Source of the DNA: Echria macrotheca
Taxonomy: Eukaryota > Ascomycota > Sordariomycetes > Sordariales > Schizotheciaceae
Reading direction: 5' to 3'
Assembly: GCA_030411725.1 (NCBI GenBank)
Contig: MU839828.1
Location: forward strand, 2,852,001 to 2,916,000
DNA: 64,000 nucleotides
Shown: positions 1 through 12,173 of the stretch, piece by piece
Layout: every line of letters starts with the position of its first letter
Numbering within the stretch: position 1 is the first letter of the stretch
Notes under the pieces: model-generated
The model's database searches: none
Told to the model about the DNA's origin: nothing
The model's input: only the letters and a program-made list of their open reading frames with translations
Position numbers and translations under genes: made by a program

Positions 1-1093
1 CAGCGGCCCGGACATTTCCACCAACGACCTGATCCACCTGCTATAATCCGCCACCGAAGATATCACCAGTCCCGCGCCGGCGATCTCGGGCTGTTCGACG
101 ATGGGAAGAACCCCGTGTTTTTGGGAGGTTTCGTCCCAGTAATACCCCGTCGCCAATTTCTTGTCACCAGTCACCTCTTCGATGCCATAATACGTCGAGT
201 CCATACCCAGCGGTCCCCAGATTAGGTCTCTCAAGAGGGAGCCCATCTTTTGGTTGGTGATAGTCTGGACGACATGCGTCAGCGCGACGTACATCAGATT
301 GCAGTACTGCCACTTTGTGCGCGGCTCGTAGGTTAACGGCAGGTACCGGAGGGACCGGACGACGTCCCGGGGCGTTGCCGTGTGCCATTTCTGGGGAGAC
401 GAAGAAGAGGATGGGTAGTCGGACGAGGTGGGATAGAATCGACCCGACGCCTTGTCGTGCCGCGGCAGACCCGTGCGGTGCGAGACGGCGTCGTCTAGAG
501 TCAGATGGCGCGTGGCCCAGTCGGAGGACATGACGAAATCTTCCGGGAGGATGGCCGAGAGCGGTGTGGTCCAGGATAGCGGCTTGTTGTCTTTTTCGAA
601 GGACGAGTAGTTACCTGACGCAATCAGGATTCCTAGCACGGCGTCGGTGAAGGCTTTGGTTGTGCTGCCTGTCATGAAGAGGGTTGATTCTGTCACAGGG
701 GTTTGGGACTTGAGATTTGAGAGGCCGAGACCCTTTTTTTTCGGTAGAGTTAGTATGCGTTTTATGAGAGGAAAAGGTGTAGGGAGAAAGGAAGGGGGGG
801 GGGGGGGGGTAGTTCGTGAATACAGGTAGGTAGGGAGGGGAGCGCGTGGGTGAGTGGGAAGAAATACCGACCTGATAAAATGTCTCGTTACCATCGATCA
901 CGGCGATGGCCATGCCGGGCAGATGCCATTTCTCCAGAGTATCGGAGGCGTAGGCCTTAAACTTGTGGGTGAAGGGGTTTCTGCTGTCCCCAGGTTCATC
1001 GCTGAGCGGTTTCTGGTCTGTCACCGACGCAAAGGCCGGCGTGATTCCTCCCCCTGCGCTGACCAAACACATAAAATATCCCAACCACTTCAT
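1..1093 (-). CDS. Beta-lactamase-like serine hydrolase (class C/PBP fold), 3' part missing
   Basis: Serine hydrolase of the beta-lactamase/transpeptidase-like family (PF00144), running off the left edge so its C-terminal half is not visible. Exon 1 is 1093-868 and exon 2 is 689 to the edge, with a phase-1 intron 867-690. I chose the ATG at 1093 because it opens a hydrophobic signal-peptide-like start (MKWLGYFMCLVSAGGG). An upstream in-frame ATG at 1186 would bury this signal. After the signal the protein reads GMAIAVIDGNETFYQV, then FMTGSTTKAF, whose STTK is the SxxK catalytic motif, then SHRTGLPRHD, typical of fungal members, and a YCN triad corresponding to the YxN motif. The third (KTG-like) motif lies outside the window. 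Fungal homologues include esterases, peptidases and acyltransferases, so the substrate cannot be named. The intron contains a run of 16 G on the plus strand. Confidence 0.85.
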
Positions 1094-1914
1094 CGTGTGA
1101 ACCTCTTCTGCCAAGAAACTGATGTGGAAAAGAGATAAACAAAAGAGGAAAAAACAAAAAGACCTCAGAGAAACCCGTCGGCTCAATCAGCTGAGACTGG
1201 CCCCCTATCAACTCAAATCGTGTGGCCGCAAGGCTTAGATATATAGAGACTCGGTCCCTCTGTAAATCCTGTGAGTGTAACCGTCACCAAGTGATCATCA
1301 TCTTTTTAGACGACAATCCTCTGCTCCAGGCAGCACGATTCAATTATCAACTACAGAAAACCGGTCAGCTCGGCTCCCAAACCGACCGACTGCTGTACAT
1401 CCCAAACAGGCAGGTCGTTGCGGCTAATCCCTTCACTGCAGACAGTTAAACCCGACATGATCCTACACCCAAACTAGACAGGGTCCTATTCTGTACACTA
1501 AAAGCAGACATGATCCTACTACACTCAATTATACAAGGCGCATTACAAGGCACCCGTATTTACATCACGCGTCTCTTAGACCTAAGCACCATACACCGTT
1601 GGCAACCTGTACGCCCCATCAGATACTATATCTAGATATTCGTAGCTAAACTACGCAAACCGTTGCTTAGGTAGCTGACGGTAAAACGCTGTTTCCCATG
1701 GCAGGTTTGGTCTAAAGCCCGTTTCCATGTACGATTTTCCGCTGCCCATATCCGTCACACACGCAACCATCCCAGTGGCGCCATCCCCTATCCTGCTCAA
1801 CACACAACCCAAAGACGCCTCCCTTGACCTCTTTGGAAGACCAATGGCCAGACATGTCATGCTCAAATTCCAGATACCATTACAGGGAATGGCTTGTCTG
1901 TTATCGCTCATTCC
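1094..1914. other. Intergenic: promoter of the serine hydrolase gene and 3' flank of the DUF7918 gene
   Basis: No gene seen. A TATATA stretch near 1235-1242 lies about 145 bp upstream of the serine hydrolase ATG and could serve as a TATA element for the minus strand. A 13-bp direct repeat, GACATGATCCTAC, occurs at 1454 and 1507. Confidence 0.5.
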
Positions 1915-3725
1915 TTACAACTCCTCCTCCTCCTCTGTCACCGCCGGCGCAGGTTGCGGCTGATTTGCTGCCTTCTGAGCAGCCTCTGCCTTGGCGAGTA
2001 TATCGCCGAGTGCTGGCGGGAACATGCCGGGCTTGAGCTCGCTGACGTCGCTAATGCTGGGCCGTGCTTTCTTCAACGGACTGCCGATAACATTGTCCTC
2101 TGGGAAACTCTTGCCAAAGAGCCCGGCGGTCGACATACCAGCAAGTGCAGAGGGTTTTCCGCTCTCTGGGGGCGTGGCCGCTTCGCCAGCCAGCGATGTG
2201 GCTCCCGGTGACTTCCTCGAGCTCGTCGCGCTCTCCGGTTCCGCCGAGTGCTGTCTCTTGAGCTATATACCAAGTTAGTTACGCCACAAAAAAAACCATG
2301 GTGCCACCTACTCTGATGCGATTCACGCCATCGGCGAGCTCACCAGTGAACTTTGCGTCTTCAGGGCCCAATTTCGACTTGTCATACTTAGTGTCCACGT
2401 CTTCCATTTTGCCGAGGATAGCGTTGTCGTCCTCATCATCGTCATCGCTGTCTTCCTCCATGGCATTGCCGATACTGCCGTTGTTCCGCTTGTGGGCCTT
2501 CTTTCGTCGTTGATTTTCACTGTCCCGGAACGCTGTGAACCCGACAGTCCCGCTGGTCTTCAGAGGGCCGAGTTTCGAGAAATCAAGCTGCCCAGAGCGT
2601 CTCTTCACCGCTGTTGGTGTAGTCTGCGACTTGGGGGCCATGACACCCATCTTCTGCAGTTGACCTAGAGAGGGTTTAGATGCATTCAGAAAACATGTTA
2701 TCCTTAAACTCACGTTCACCCCGGTAGAAAAAGGTAAAGACGGCATACGGCTTGTCAGGCCCATCGATGCCAGTCACCGTCTGGGTACTGATCGTCTTAG
2801 GATCCAGGGTTTTCGGTTTAGCAAAGCTGGTGGTATGCTCAACGTTGCCATTGGCACCCTCATTGCCGTTCTCGTCGTCATCGTCGTCGTCGTGGGCATC
2901 AAACTGAGGGGAATACTCTCCCTTCTTTATTTCGCCAGACGCAATGACCCTGAACATGGCCACCTTGATTTGACCGGTAGCCTCGGGAGGCTCGTCGTCA
3001 TCCGAGGACGAGAGTGATATCTCCTCGTCCAACAGCGGCTCGACGGGCGAGTTGTCGTCGGCACCATAGCGCAAGGTGCCCCGAGTCTTCTCCCGGTCCG
3101 AGCCCAGTTCCTCCTTTTGCTTTCTCCTGCGCTTCTCAAACTTTTGCCTCCGTCGTTCCAGCTTCTCTGCCGCGTCGTGCCCCTGCAAGTCGAGGCCATT
3201 CAGCCACCGCTCCAGGCCGACCTCGCGGAAGAGGAACTCGCGCTCAGCGAGACCGCCGCCTTCCGACTCGGGAACCTGCACCCATCTACTATTCACCCAG
3301 GTTTCCTCGCCCGGACGAAGAAGAGTAGCTACTTCTTCCTTGGCTCGGCCATCAAAGTAAATGTAGGCGGCAATCGTCTCGTTCTCGCTGTTTGTCATAG
3401 GGATGTACGGTGTCACCACACCATGGTACTTGCCCCGCTCGCCCGTGCTCGACGGCAGGGAGCCGACAAACTGTGCCTTGGGATAGGGATTGGTCTCGGT
3501 CGCCCGCGGCGTCGAATACGGGATCGCCAGGCCGGGCGTAAGCAGCGTTATCGAGATGGCAAACTTGGCCGGCTCGGGCTTGTTGGTACTGGTGTCGACC
3601 TGAGGCGGCGGGACCGGGATGTACGTGTTGATGCGCGAGACTCGTGACTGCTTCTGCACGCCATGCTCAGGCAGCGGGGCGCCATTTGCATGGATGCTCA
3701 CCGCGATGCCCTTGAAGCAGGGCAT
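1915..3725 (-). CDS. DUF7918 domain protein
   Basis: Fungal protein of unknown function of the DUF7918 type, 570 aa. Exons are 3725-2714, 2664-2312 and 2262-1915. The ATG at 3725 opens MPCFKGIAVSIHANGAPLPEH, a start typical of the family. The N-terminal region (about 1-180) carries the conserved motifs ending in IAAYIYFDGRAKEEVATLLRPG. A basic coiled segment rich in R, K and E follows, then two acidic runs (SSSDDDEPPEA and a DDDDDDE stretch), suggesting a nuclear protein. A short FTFFYRGER element straddles intron 1. The C-terminus is low complexity, with SP and Q/A-rich segments ending in EEEEEL. Reading frame continuity and composition support both introns. The biochemical role is unknown. 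Confidence 0.8.
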
Positions 3726-5215
3726 TTTGGTCGGGTTGGGGAGATGTGCCGAGAGTGGTGATCGAGGCGCTGGGAGAGAATTTGCCGTCCGCAGACGAGA
3801 TGACGGGGGAGGCGGGATGGCAACCTCAGGCTGCGCTCGTGGGGGGGATCGGTGACGGCGGGCAGAGAGGAAAAGGAGGCGACAAAAGCAAAGCTTTGGA
3901 TGAGCCGGAGCTAATGGCGGACTTGTCCGTCGCAAGCTGAGAAGCCTTCACGACAACTAAGGCTGCCCCGATGGTGTCAAAGTCGCAGCAGACAGCCAGA
4001 GTTGCGGGGAGGAATTCGAGGCTGCAAGGAAGGAAAGGGAAGGCGCCGAATCCGAAAGGCTGGAGTGGATGAGGGGCAGAATGCCGGAAACTGGATGCAT
4101 CAGTCGGCGGAGTGGTTGCAGAGAGAAGTATGGAGACAGGGCAGCCGCCAAGTCACAGCCAGACCGCTGGCAACAGACGCACAGGCCACCTGCACTGACT
4201 GAAAAGCTCACGAGCGCTGATGGAGAAACGAAGGCTGGACAGCTGAAGAAGTCAGCTGGCATTGCAGCATTCCGGCTTTTAAGGGGTGACTTCAAGACGT
4301 GACTCTGAGTTCTTGGATCTTCTCGTTTGGAAGTCTGAGAAGTCGAGTGGCCATTCTTAGCTCGCCAGCTGGTGGGGATGTGTCCAGCGCACCACTGACG
4401 GGCTGGGCCAGATCTGAGCTGGCTGTTGGGGGACAGAATAAGAGGTACATTTTTTGATCACTGACTGCTCGCCATTTTTCACAACCACAAACACGACCTT
4501 GCGGTGCAATTATTTCTAGTATGTCTCTGGTCGAAAGTGCAAGGGCCCGTTGAATTTCGATGGATCCCTACCCAGTCCTTATCTACAGCTATTTCTACTG
4601 GTCTGAGCCTTTCCACGGACTCTACCTAACCTGCTAAGTTTGCGTGCCAAAAGGCAGTTCTGTGTGTAAATACCCATTATTCTGTCCCCAACCAACGGCT
4701 GCCCGACTTGACTGGATCTTGCATCTGGCCGCCCTGACAGGGCCTTGCAGATACCCAACAAGTTACGTGGTTTCTTTGGGCAGTTATCAGGGCGAGGAGA
4801 ACTGGGATTGGGGGAACGACGTCGATCCCACCCGTTCGAGCCCTCGACGAATACGTACGTATGGCGATGCTGCAAGTGACGGGCACCACGGCTGCCAATT
4901 GTCCGGCGTGCCACAACCGCCATGGTAACCGTTTCAAGGCTCGCACTTGACTCGGAAGCCATTGTCGTTTGCATCAGTACACGGTAACGGTCATAAGTAC
5001 AAGGGAAGACTAAAGACTGTTGTGTTTTTAAGCCCAATAATGGCTCCGTAATGATAGCCATCTATAATGGCTGGGGAATGATAGCCATCTGACCCTGGAA
5101 ACCCAGACCGCAACTCTAAAACATACCCCCTCGTCTTATACGCTGATCCTAGAATACAACATCGTACAGCTCATAAAAATCATTAATATCACCTCTTGAC
5201 CTACTTCATTTTTGC
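3726..5215. other. Intergenic: promoter of DUF7918 gene and 3' flank of seipin gene
   Basis: No gene that I can support. A minus-strand frame at 4579-5061 is open, but its composition and lack of motifs look random. The only structure is a 27-bp tandem duplication at 5037-5090, listed separately. Confidence 0.5.
5037..5090. repeat. 27-bp tandem duplication, two units
   Basis: Units 5037-5063 and 5064-5090 are the same length and differ at three adjacent-region bases (the part after ATAATGGCT reads CCGT in one and GGGG in the other). Each unit ends in AATGATAGCCATCT. It lies about 125-180 bp past the seipin stop codon on the minus strand. Confidence 0.85.
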
Positions 5216-6623
5216 TCAGCCAGTGCTCTTGCTCTCGCCGTGACTCGAGCCCACGTCCAACTCGCCCTGCTGCTTGTCTTCATCTTCTTCGTCATTGGTG
5301 TCGGTCTCCGGTGTCGGGGGCGATATCATCGGCTCCACGCTCTCTTCTCGCTTGACCGGTACTTCTGGCTCTGTCTCCGATTCGAGTTGAAGCCCCGGAG
5401 GGCTATCTTCCCTCTTGACAGCTGCCTTGCCCTTTTTTCCCTCGTCATTTGAACCACTTGATTCACCAGCAGCTTCCGCCTCCTTGAGCTGCTTCTGGCT
5501 ATCCTTTTCCTCGTCGCCCTCGTCACGTTTTCCAACGTCGTCAGAGCCACCCTTTTCGCTCTCAGTCCTATCTTCCAGCCTCTTCACCCGAGGAGGAAAC
5601 AACGACACATCAAGTTGCCCCAGTATAACCGGCACGATCGCCGTCGTGAGTATGAACCCCGCCATGGACGCCGCCCAGAACAAGGTCGTAAAGACCAAAA
5701 AGGATGTCAACTGGTAGTGATACATACAATACCCAAGCCCCGTCAGCCGCGCCCGGAACGTCAGCACGGCGTCGTATACCTGCAGTCGCTGTCCCGCTTG
5801 GATCTCGACCACAAAGCTCCTCGAGGCCAACGTGTCCCAATCAAACCGCAGCCGCTCGGCCATGGGTACCACCAGCTTGTCCGTCTCGAGATCCGGCCAG
5901 AGCGCGTAGAACGGCAGCCGCAGCAGCGTCGACGCTGTGGCGACCAGGGGCGAGCGGTAGGGAACCCTCGCCGGACGCGAGGCGACGTGCAGTACCTGGG
6001 TCTGCTGGACGAGCGACATGACATCGAGCGGAGGCACGATCAGTGAGGATGACGGGTCGAGCTGATACGCAGGTTTCTGGGGCACGCCTGGCTTGCCTCC
6101 GAGCATTAACAGCCCGACCATGAAGTTGCCGACGGCCATGTTGGCCGGCGTATGGGGCACTGTCAGCGACACGTCGACATCGTAGGCGTGGGGTTTGATG
6201 CCCCTGTCCGCTATGGAAGCGACGGCGAATGGGTTGGCCTGGTACCTGTTTTTGTGTTGTCATGTAAACACAAATACCGAAGGAGAAGCGTAGGTAGAGC
6301 GGGCAAGAAGACTTACCCGTACTGGAGATGCAGCGGTACATTGACTATCTGGTCCGGCAGATACCAGGCGTAAAACGTTAGATACGACGCGAGGGATACG
6401 GCGGCGGCGCAAAAGACAAAAATTGTAATCGAAAGCAGGGTAAAGACGACAATGTGCAGAGTCCGGGAACAGAGCACATCGAGGATGATGCCGGCCAGGC
6501 GCTTGACCACAGTGAGCAACTCGACGACGCGGGCCCGAAACTCGAGCCGCTAACAACTGGTTAGTAGAGAGAACAGCGAGGAAAAATAAGCGGAAGACAT
6601 ACAGTTCTCTCCACCGTATCCAT
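5216..6623 (-). CDS. Seipin, ER lipid-droplet assembly protein
   Basis: Seipin family (PF06775; Sei1/Fld1), an ER membrane protein that forms rings at ER-lipid droplet contacts and controls droplet biogenesis. The model is 427 aa with exons 6623-6603, 6549-6317 and 6245-5216. The first exon encodes only MDTVERT. A first membrane segment (LHIVVFTLLSITIFVFCAAA, about residues 40-60) is followed by the conserved FYAWYLPDQIVNVPLHLQYG. The luminal domain contains YDVDVSLTVPHTPANMAVGN and GNFMVGLLML, and a second membrane segment (LVFTTLFWAASMAGFILTTA) sits near residue 260. The cytosolic tail is acidic, charged and low in complexity, as in other Pezizomycotina seipins. A CCCTAACCC element at 6790 lies 167 bp upstream of the ATG. 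Confidence 0.92.
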
Positions 6624-7688
6624 TCCGAGGGTGTCACCGGATAGCCGGTGGTTTTGAGTAGTGTTTTGTTGTTCGCACTTCAAATGGCCGTCGGGGTGGT
6701 CGTGTACACAGGGATGAAGCTTGTGATGTTGGTGGGGAGCTCTGTTGGCGGGACCCCTGGGCACTGATGTCACTCTTAGCAGGGGTCTACCCTAACCCTT
6801 GCAGAGACTGCGGAAGGAGCCGAGCGAGTTCCAAAGCGGAGTCAACATCAACAATGGAAGTCGCGCCGAAGGCTTTCACCTCCTGAGGGGGTAGGCGGTC
6901 CCTCTTCTATGTAGTTTTAGCACATGAGCGCCTGCTATCTAATCCTCGGTGCGCGTGCGCTCCGAGTGCCTGTCTATATGGCTGCTTCGCAATCCACGCG
7001 ATTGGGCTCTTCTGCACCCAGGATGCGATTGTGATAAAGGAAAAAAAATAAAAGAGTGAAAATGGGGTTCTGAGGGTAGGTGCCGCCCTGTACTCGGTTC
7101 GAGGTAGGCACGTTCTTTCCACCGTTTGAGGGGTGACTCAGGAAACACTGGGAATTTGTGCGTAAAGAGTGGAGGTACATTCTGAAGTCTCCAGAAATAG
7201 GCTAGAATGCATAATCAAGACGATTGACAGTAGTTATTTGAACAGCATCACATTCACTTTTGGTTCAAGACGGCACGAGACGAGAAATCCCCAAAATCGA
7301 ATCCATTACGCCAACCCCAAACTCACCTACTGCTACCTACTTACTACCTTCAGGTCATCAAACAGAAGCAAGCCGTCATCAATCATACTGTACAAAGTCT
7401 CTGTCTGACCGTTCCCGTTTCATCATCCCCATATGGCGACAGCGACCTCAACATGAGGCAAGTCCCATCTGGTGCTGTCCCCACTGGAATCCGCCCTTCA
7501 TCAACCACATCCCCTCTGGAGATGACAAAAAGCAGCGGGAGACCCGCAGGATTATATGCAAACGAGCATCTGCAACCCAAACTCCTGACAATGCTGTTGT
7601 CAACGAATCAAAAAGACAACCCGTCCCCATCCCCATCTCCTGCAACCACAAAATCGACCTCGTCAAACCAACCGCAGTCAAACCCCCC
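6624..7688. other. Intergenic: seipin promoter and 3' flank of the F-BAR gene
   Basis: No gene seen. Contains a telobox-like CCCTAACCC at 6790-6798 (GGGTTAGGG on the seipin coding strand). The open plus-strand frame that starts at 7260 and runs to 8186 is antisense to the F-BAR gene and has no protein-like features. Confidence 0.5.
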
Positions 7689-10600
7689 CTAACAAGGCTG
7701 CAAGTAGTTGCTGGGCACCAGACCGACTTGCCCACTCCCACCTTGCACCGTCGCTTCCCACCAACCGTCATCCTGGTGTCTCAGCACGGCAAGGACATCC
7801 CCCTTGGCGAACCCGAGTTCCTCCGGGATGGCGGCCTGGTACATATAGAGCGCACGAGCTGGCACCAAGTTAGCAAATTTCCGTATACCTTTTCACCTCG
7901 GAGACTTACCGTAGTGCATGATCGCTCTTCCATCTCTCGTAAAGCCTCGGCCGGGATCGGCGACGCTCTTGCTCCGCGTGCGATTGGCCGGCTGCACCGC
8001 ACCGGCTCCCTCGTAGAAGCTCATGGCACGGGAGTGCGTCCCACCGCCGGGTCCTCCTCTGCCAACTCTACCGCGCTGAGACCCGCCGTAGTTGCTTCCC
8101 CCTTCATCGGCAAGCTGTACGGCCATATCCATGCTGCTAGCCGGACGGCCATACTCTCCCCCTCTTCCGGCATAAGGAGCCGGTGAAGCCGCTCTTGTCA
8201 TGCTCTCCGCCGGGGAGCCTTGTCGGTACCCGCCGGCATATCCTTGGTCTGAGCCACGGGTTTTGGGCGTCATGGCCATGTGGTGACTAGACACGGAACC
8301 GCGCATGCTGCCGCCGTACGCACCCGGGTTGGGCGAGGCAGACCTATGCCCACCACCGCCGCCTCCATAGTGGGGACTAGCCCGGGAATCTGGACGCGGG
8401 GACACGCTTCTCGGGGGAGCAGGCGACGCAGCGCGAGGCAACTCATTTCCTCTGGTGCCAGGACGCGACATGACGGTTCCCGGGCTCGCATAACCCCCGC
8501 GTGACGCAGGCCGTTCCGTAAACAGGCTGCGTGTCTGCTGAGTGTACTTCTGCGACGCTTCCTTCATGGCCTTGGACGTGACGGCGGGGGGAGGCACTCC
8601 GAGACGCTGGACCTGATGGTCGTATGAAGGCGGTGGGGTGCCGCGCATGGCGGCAGCCACGGCTCCGTTGGCGACCATAGCCGGTCCTGCGTTTCGTGAG
8701 CTGCCTGGTGCCGGCGTGGCAATACCATGATAGTGGTCGGCGGACATACGTGATGTTGCTTGCTTACCGGCATTGCCCCCTCCCGTCACTCCCTTCAACT
8801 CTGCCAGCGCTAGCGCAATCGGGTCATCCTCGGGATCCTGCTGATTCATCTGCTTGCCGTTGTCGCGCCGACGGTCGGTGTTGTCAACCGGGAAGACATT
8901 CTGGCCGACGTTCAGCGCCAATGTGGAATTAGCAGCGATCGGGTCTGGACTGGCGGTACGGTCGTTATGGGCGACTTGGTTGTTGTCCCGGGGGGCGGTT
9001 CCGCCAAGTTGTTGCCGGTTCTGGTTGTTGTTACTGGGGTGCCACGTATTGCGGCTCGATGGTGCCACTTCCTTGGTGCTCTTGCGCCGGAACGGACTGT
9101 GATTCTGGAAGAAACCACTCTTCTTCTTAAGAACCTTCCTATCCTGAGACACTTGCGCTGCGGCGGGCGGCGGAGCTTCTTGCTTGACTGGCGATAGCGG
9201 CGGCTCCTGGCTAGAGAACGACGTCTCGCTATGCGAATCTCTACTAGAGGGCCGCTGTGACGACGACGAGGGTGCTGTGCTCAGGTCAGACGCGGTTGGC
9301 CGACAAAGCATTGTCATTCCATCCATGGGATAGGGATCGTGAGGAACTGGTGCAAACTCGGTAGGATCAAACTCGAGATTCGCGCGCGGAGGCTGATACC
9401 CTCGAGGTAGTTGGTGTCGAGATCGCTGGCTGTCTGGCTGGGGGGGCATGGGGGACACCACCTTCTGAGGCGTCACTGTGGCTTCGCGGCTTCGAGGCGT
9501 ATTTGGATCCTGGTGACCAAGATCGCGAGCCAGGGACGAGTTTGGATCGTGGTGCGATTCGAAAGTAGATGGTTGTGGCGACGAAGAGCGGAATGCTGGG
9601 TTTATACTGCGAGGGAATTGTGCTACCGAGTAGCTTTCATCCTCGGATGCTTCTGACTGTCCATCAACATCGCCGCGGCAGAAGTTGATGTACTTTGGCG
9701 GATCCGGGATCTCCTGGCCGGTGCCTCGCTCCTTGATGAACGTAACGATGTCCTTCTCGACCTCCATACTCTCGAGCGAGAGTCGGATCTTCTCGCAGGA
9801 GGCATCGTCGCTCACACAGACCGTCGACGCGATATTCGCAAAGGTCCAAAGGCTGCTCTTGGTGAAATCAAGTCTCTCTTCCTCCAAGTCCTGGAACTTG
9901 TCGGCCGCCGCCTTCCACTCGCGGTTCCAGCGGGCTGTCGTCTCCTCCAGGGCCTTGACAGCTGCCTCGTACTCGGCATTGGATGTCGCCAAACTGATTT
10001 GCGTCTTCTCAAGCTTGGCCTTGTTTTTTCTCTCCTCCTGGCCCATGACCATGTGTCCTTGGGCGAGGTATCCCTTGATCTTCAAGCACTCTTGCTCATA
10101 GCGGTCCCGAGTCTGCTTCGTCAGCCAACTTCCTCGTTTGAGTCGCGATCGTCGCCACCTACCTTGTTGACAGTCTGGGTTTGCTGCACCTTAGTCTTCA
10201 GCAGCTTCTCAACCGTATTTTGCACAATCTTGCGCCGCTCCTTCATTCCGCCAGCAAACGCAGCAAGTGGCTCCTCCAGCTCCGTCTTCATCTGGGCGGC
10301 AATGTTCTGGTGTTGTTTGGCCATCGACTCCACCTCGCCACGGACTACGTCCAGGGACGTCCTGAGTGTCCCCATTTCCTGGGACCCCAGCGACTTTCGA
10401 CATAGCGACTGGAGTTTGCGGGCGTATTCGTCCTCGATCGATGCGCGTGCTGCCGTGGTCTACGTTAGCGGCAATACTCGTGAATGGCTTCCTAAAGTGA
10501 GTGCATACCGCTGTAGAAAGCCCGTAGTTCGTCGCATGTCTGCTTTGCAGCATGCATGCGCTCCAGGAGAGGACTGACGCCGGCATCGTCCTTGCCCCAG

Positions 10601-10711
10601 AAGTTGTTGGCGACTGTAGGCACTTGGTGTCAGCTGATGTTCTTCAGACGAATACCCATAGCTCTCACAGGAAAGGGCGACAGCCGGCGCTTCAACAGCA
10701 GCGGCCGGCAT
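7689..10711 (-). CDS. F-BAR and SH3 domain cytokinesis protein (Cdc15/Imp2/Hof1 type)
   Basis: Membrane-curving scaffold of the contractile ring and septum, 935 aa. Exons are 10711-10669, 10613-10509, 10449-10163, 10112-7910 and 7858-7689. The F-BAR domain spans about residues 10-290. It begins SFANNFWGKDDAGVSPLLER across intron 1, continues with AFYSARASIEDEYARKLQSL across intron 2, and ends near PPKYINFCRGD, a signature of the Cdc15/Imp2 branch. The middle (about 300-860) is disordered and rich in P, S, R and G, with many SP/TP sites suited to phosphoregulation. The C-terminus is a complete SH3 domain (ARALYMYQAAIPEELGFAKG, then DDGWWEATV and GLVPSNYLQ), joined by the last intron. The short intron 1 donor GTGAGA was chosen because it restores the FANNFW motif. 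I cannot tell Cdc15-like from Imp2-like by eye. Confidence 0.9.
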
Positions 10712-12173
10712 TGCGCCTTGACTTCGGTGTGACGACACGCTGATGCGAGGATGATGCAAGTCAAGTGCGCGGAGGGAGTGGTTGATGTTTTGGTAGAGAC
10801 CGCAACTGCACTGGCAATTGCTGTGGAGTTTGCGGTTGATTGAGAGTGCAGACTGCGCAAGAGTTGAGTATCCAAGGTGGAATGCGGGAAGTTCGGCGTT
10901 AGACCGGGACGGGAGCTCTTAGGCAGATGTTGACTGCGCCGGCCACGGCTGGTTGCGAGGGGCAACCACCTCCCGCCCGCCTAGAACTCCCCCGCCCTGT
11001 GCGGCTGAGCGCTCAATTCCTGGAAATCATTGAGCAACCACGCGACTCCACTCCATCTGAAAGATCAATGGGCCTGAAATTAACTCAGCCTGGTCCCATC
11101 AGCCGTCGAGTAGTTTTGTTGGATAACTTGGGCCATCTCCTGCACGACATTAAACGTATCCGCACTCGCCATAGGCTCCAGTGAATGGCCTGGCTTTCCT
11201 CCAATGGTGCATCTGGGTTTGTTGATTCGAGGATAGCGAAGTATTCGACCTAGGGCGATGGCTGCGAAGTGTCATTCCAGAGTGATGATGGGATTTGGCT
11301 TGAGGAGACAGAGTATACATCACGACATCGAGTGGAACGAGTGGGTGGAGATGGCCCTCCGGACAGCGGGAGCATGAGCATCTCACTCCTCAGTGGTCAT
11401 GCTCATTGCCCCCCGGGCAAATCCTGCGTGGTCTCGGAGTAGAAGATTGTTTGGAGAGCGAGAGAGCGACAGGTGAAAGCAGCTGGGAGTTTACCCAGGC
11501 CTGCCAAGCACGTTTTCCTCAGCTCAGCGTGCTGGATACCATTCGGTCGGGAATGCTGATTCCAGATGGCCACAGCTCTCTGCCGTTGAGCAGTGGGGAG
11601 GTTTTGCACTGTTTCCCAGCGCTCGCATTTGGGTCCTACTTGACACATTCCTCCCTCCCTCATACTCCGTACAGGATGACCTTCTGTTCGTCCAAATAAT
11701 GGTCACACCGCGACACACCATCCGATTGAAGTTCCCTCGACTGTTCATGTCATGTCATCCCCCTTCATCCGCTCTGGAAAGCATCCATCCGAATTACGAA
11801 AAACTGCTTTGACTTCGACTTCAAGTTCTCGAGCGGGGTCTTCGATCTCTCAGAATGGCAGCACGGGCCATTTACCCCAGAGGCAGGCCCACTTTTTGCC
11901 GCCACCAGCTTCTTTTTGCCGCAGCTGCCCGCCTTGGGTGCTCTCCAAGATGCGCGACTACTCTGATTTGCAGCAACCCATCCACGCGCCGACGCCAGCA
12001 ACTGCCCGTTACGCGGTACGAAGTATTTCAGTGCGATCCAGTGGCCTTGTACGATTACTACTGGGTGCGCGTCCAGAAGACTTACCCTCTTGATTGCTGT
12101 CCCAGCAGGCGATTGCGCATTGTCCTCGTCGCAACCCCGTCCCTCTCGCCCCCCAACTCTACGCTCCGCCAAA
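10712..12173. other. Divergent intergenic region between the F-BAR gene and RXT2
   Basis: About 1.46 kb shared upstream region of two divergent genes. I see no third gene, tRNA or notable repeat. Open frames here lack protein-like composition. It presumably holds both promoters and 5' leaders. Confidence 0.5.

Noticed and set aside
4579..5061. Minus-strand 160-codon frame
   Set aside because: Composition looks random and it includes part of a non-coding tandem repeat region.
7260..8186. Plus-strand 308-codon frame antisense to the F-BAR gene
   Set aside because: It is the complement of the SH3-coding exon, last intron and low-complexity exon; translation has no domain.
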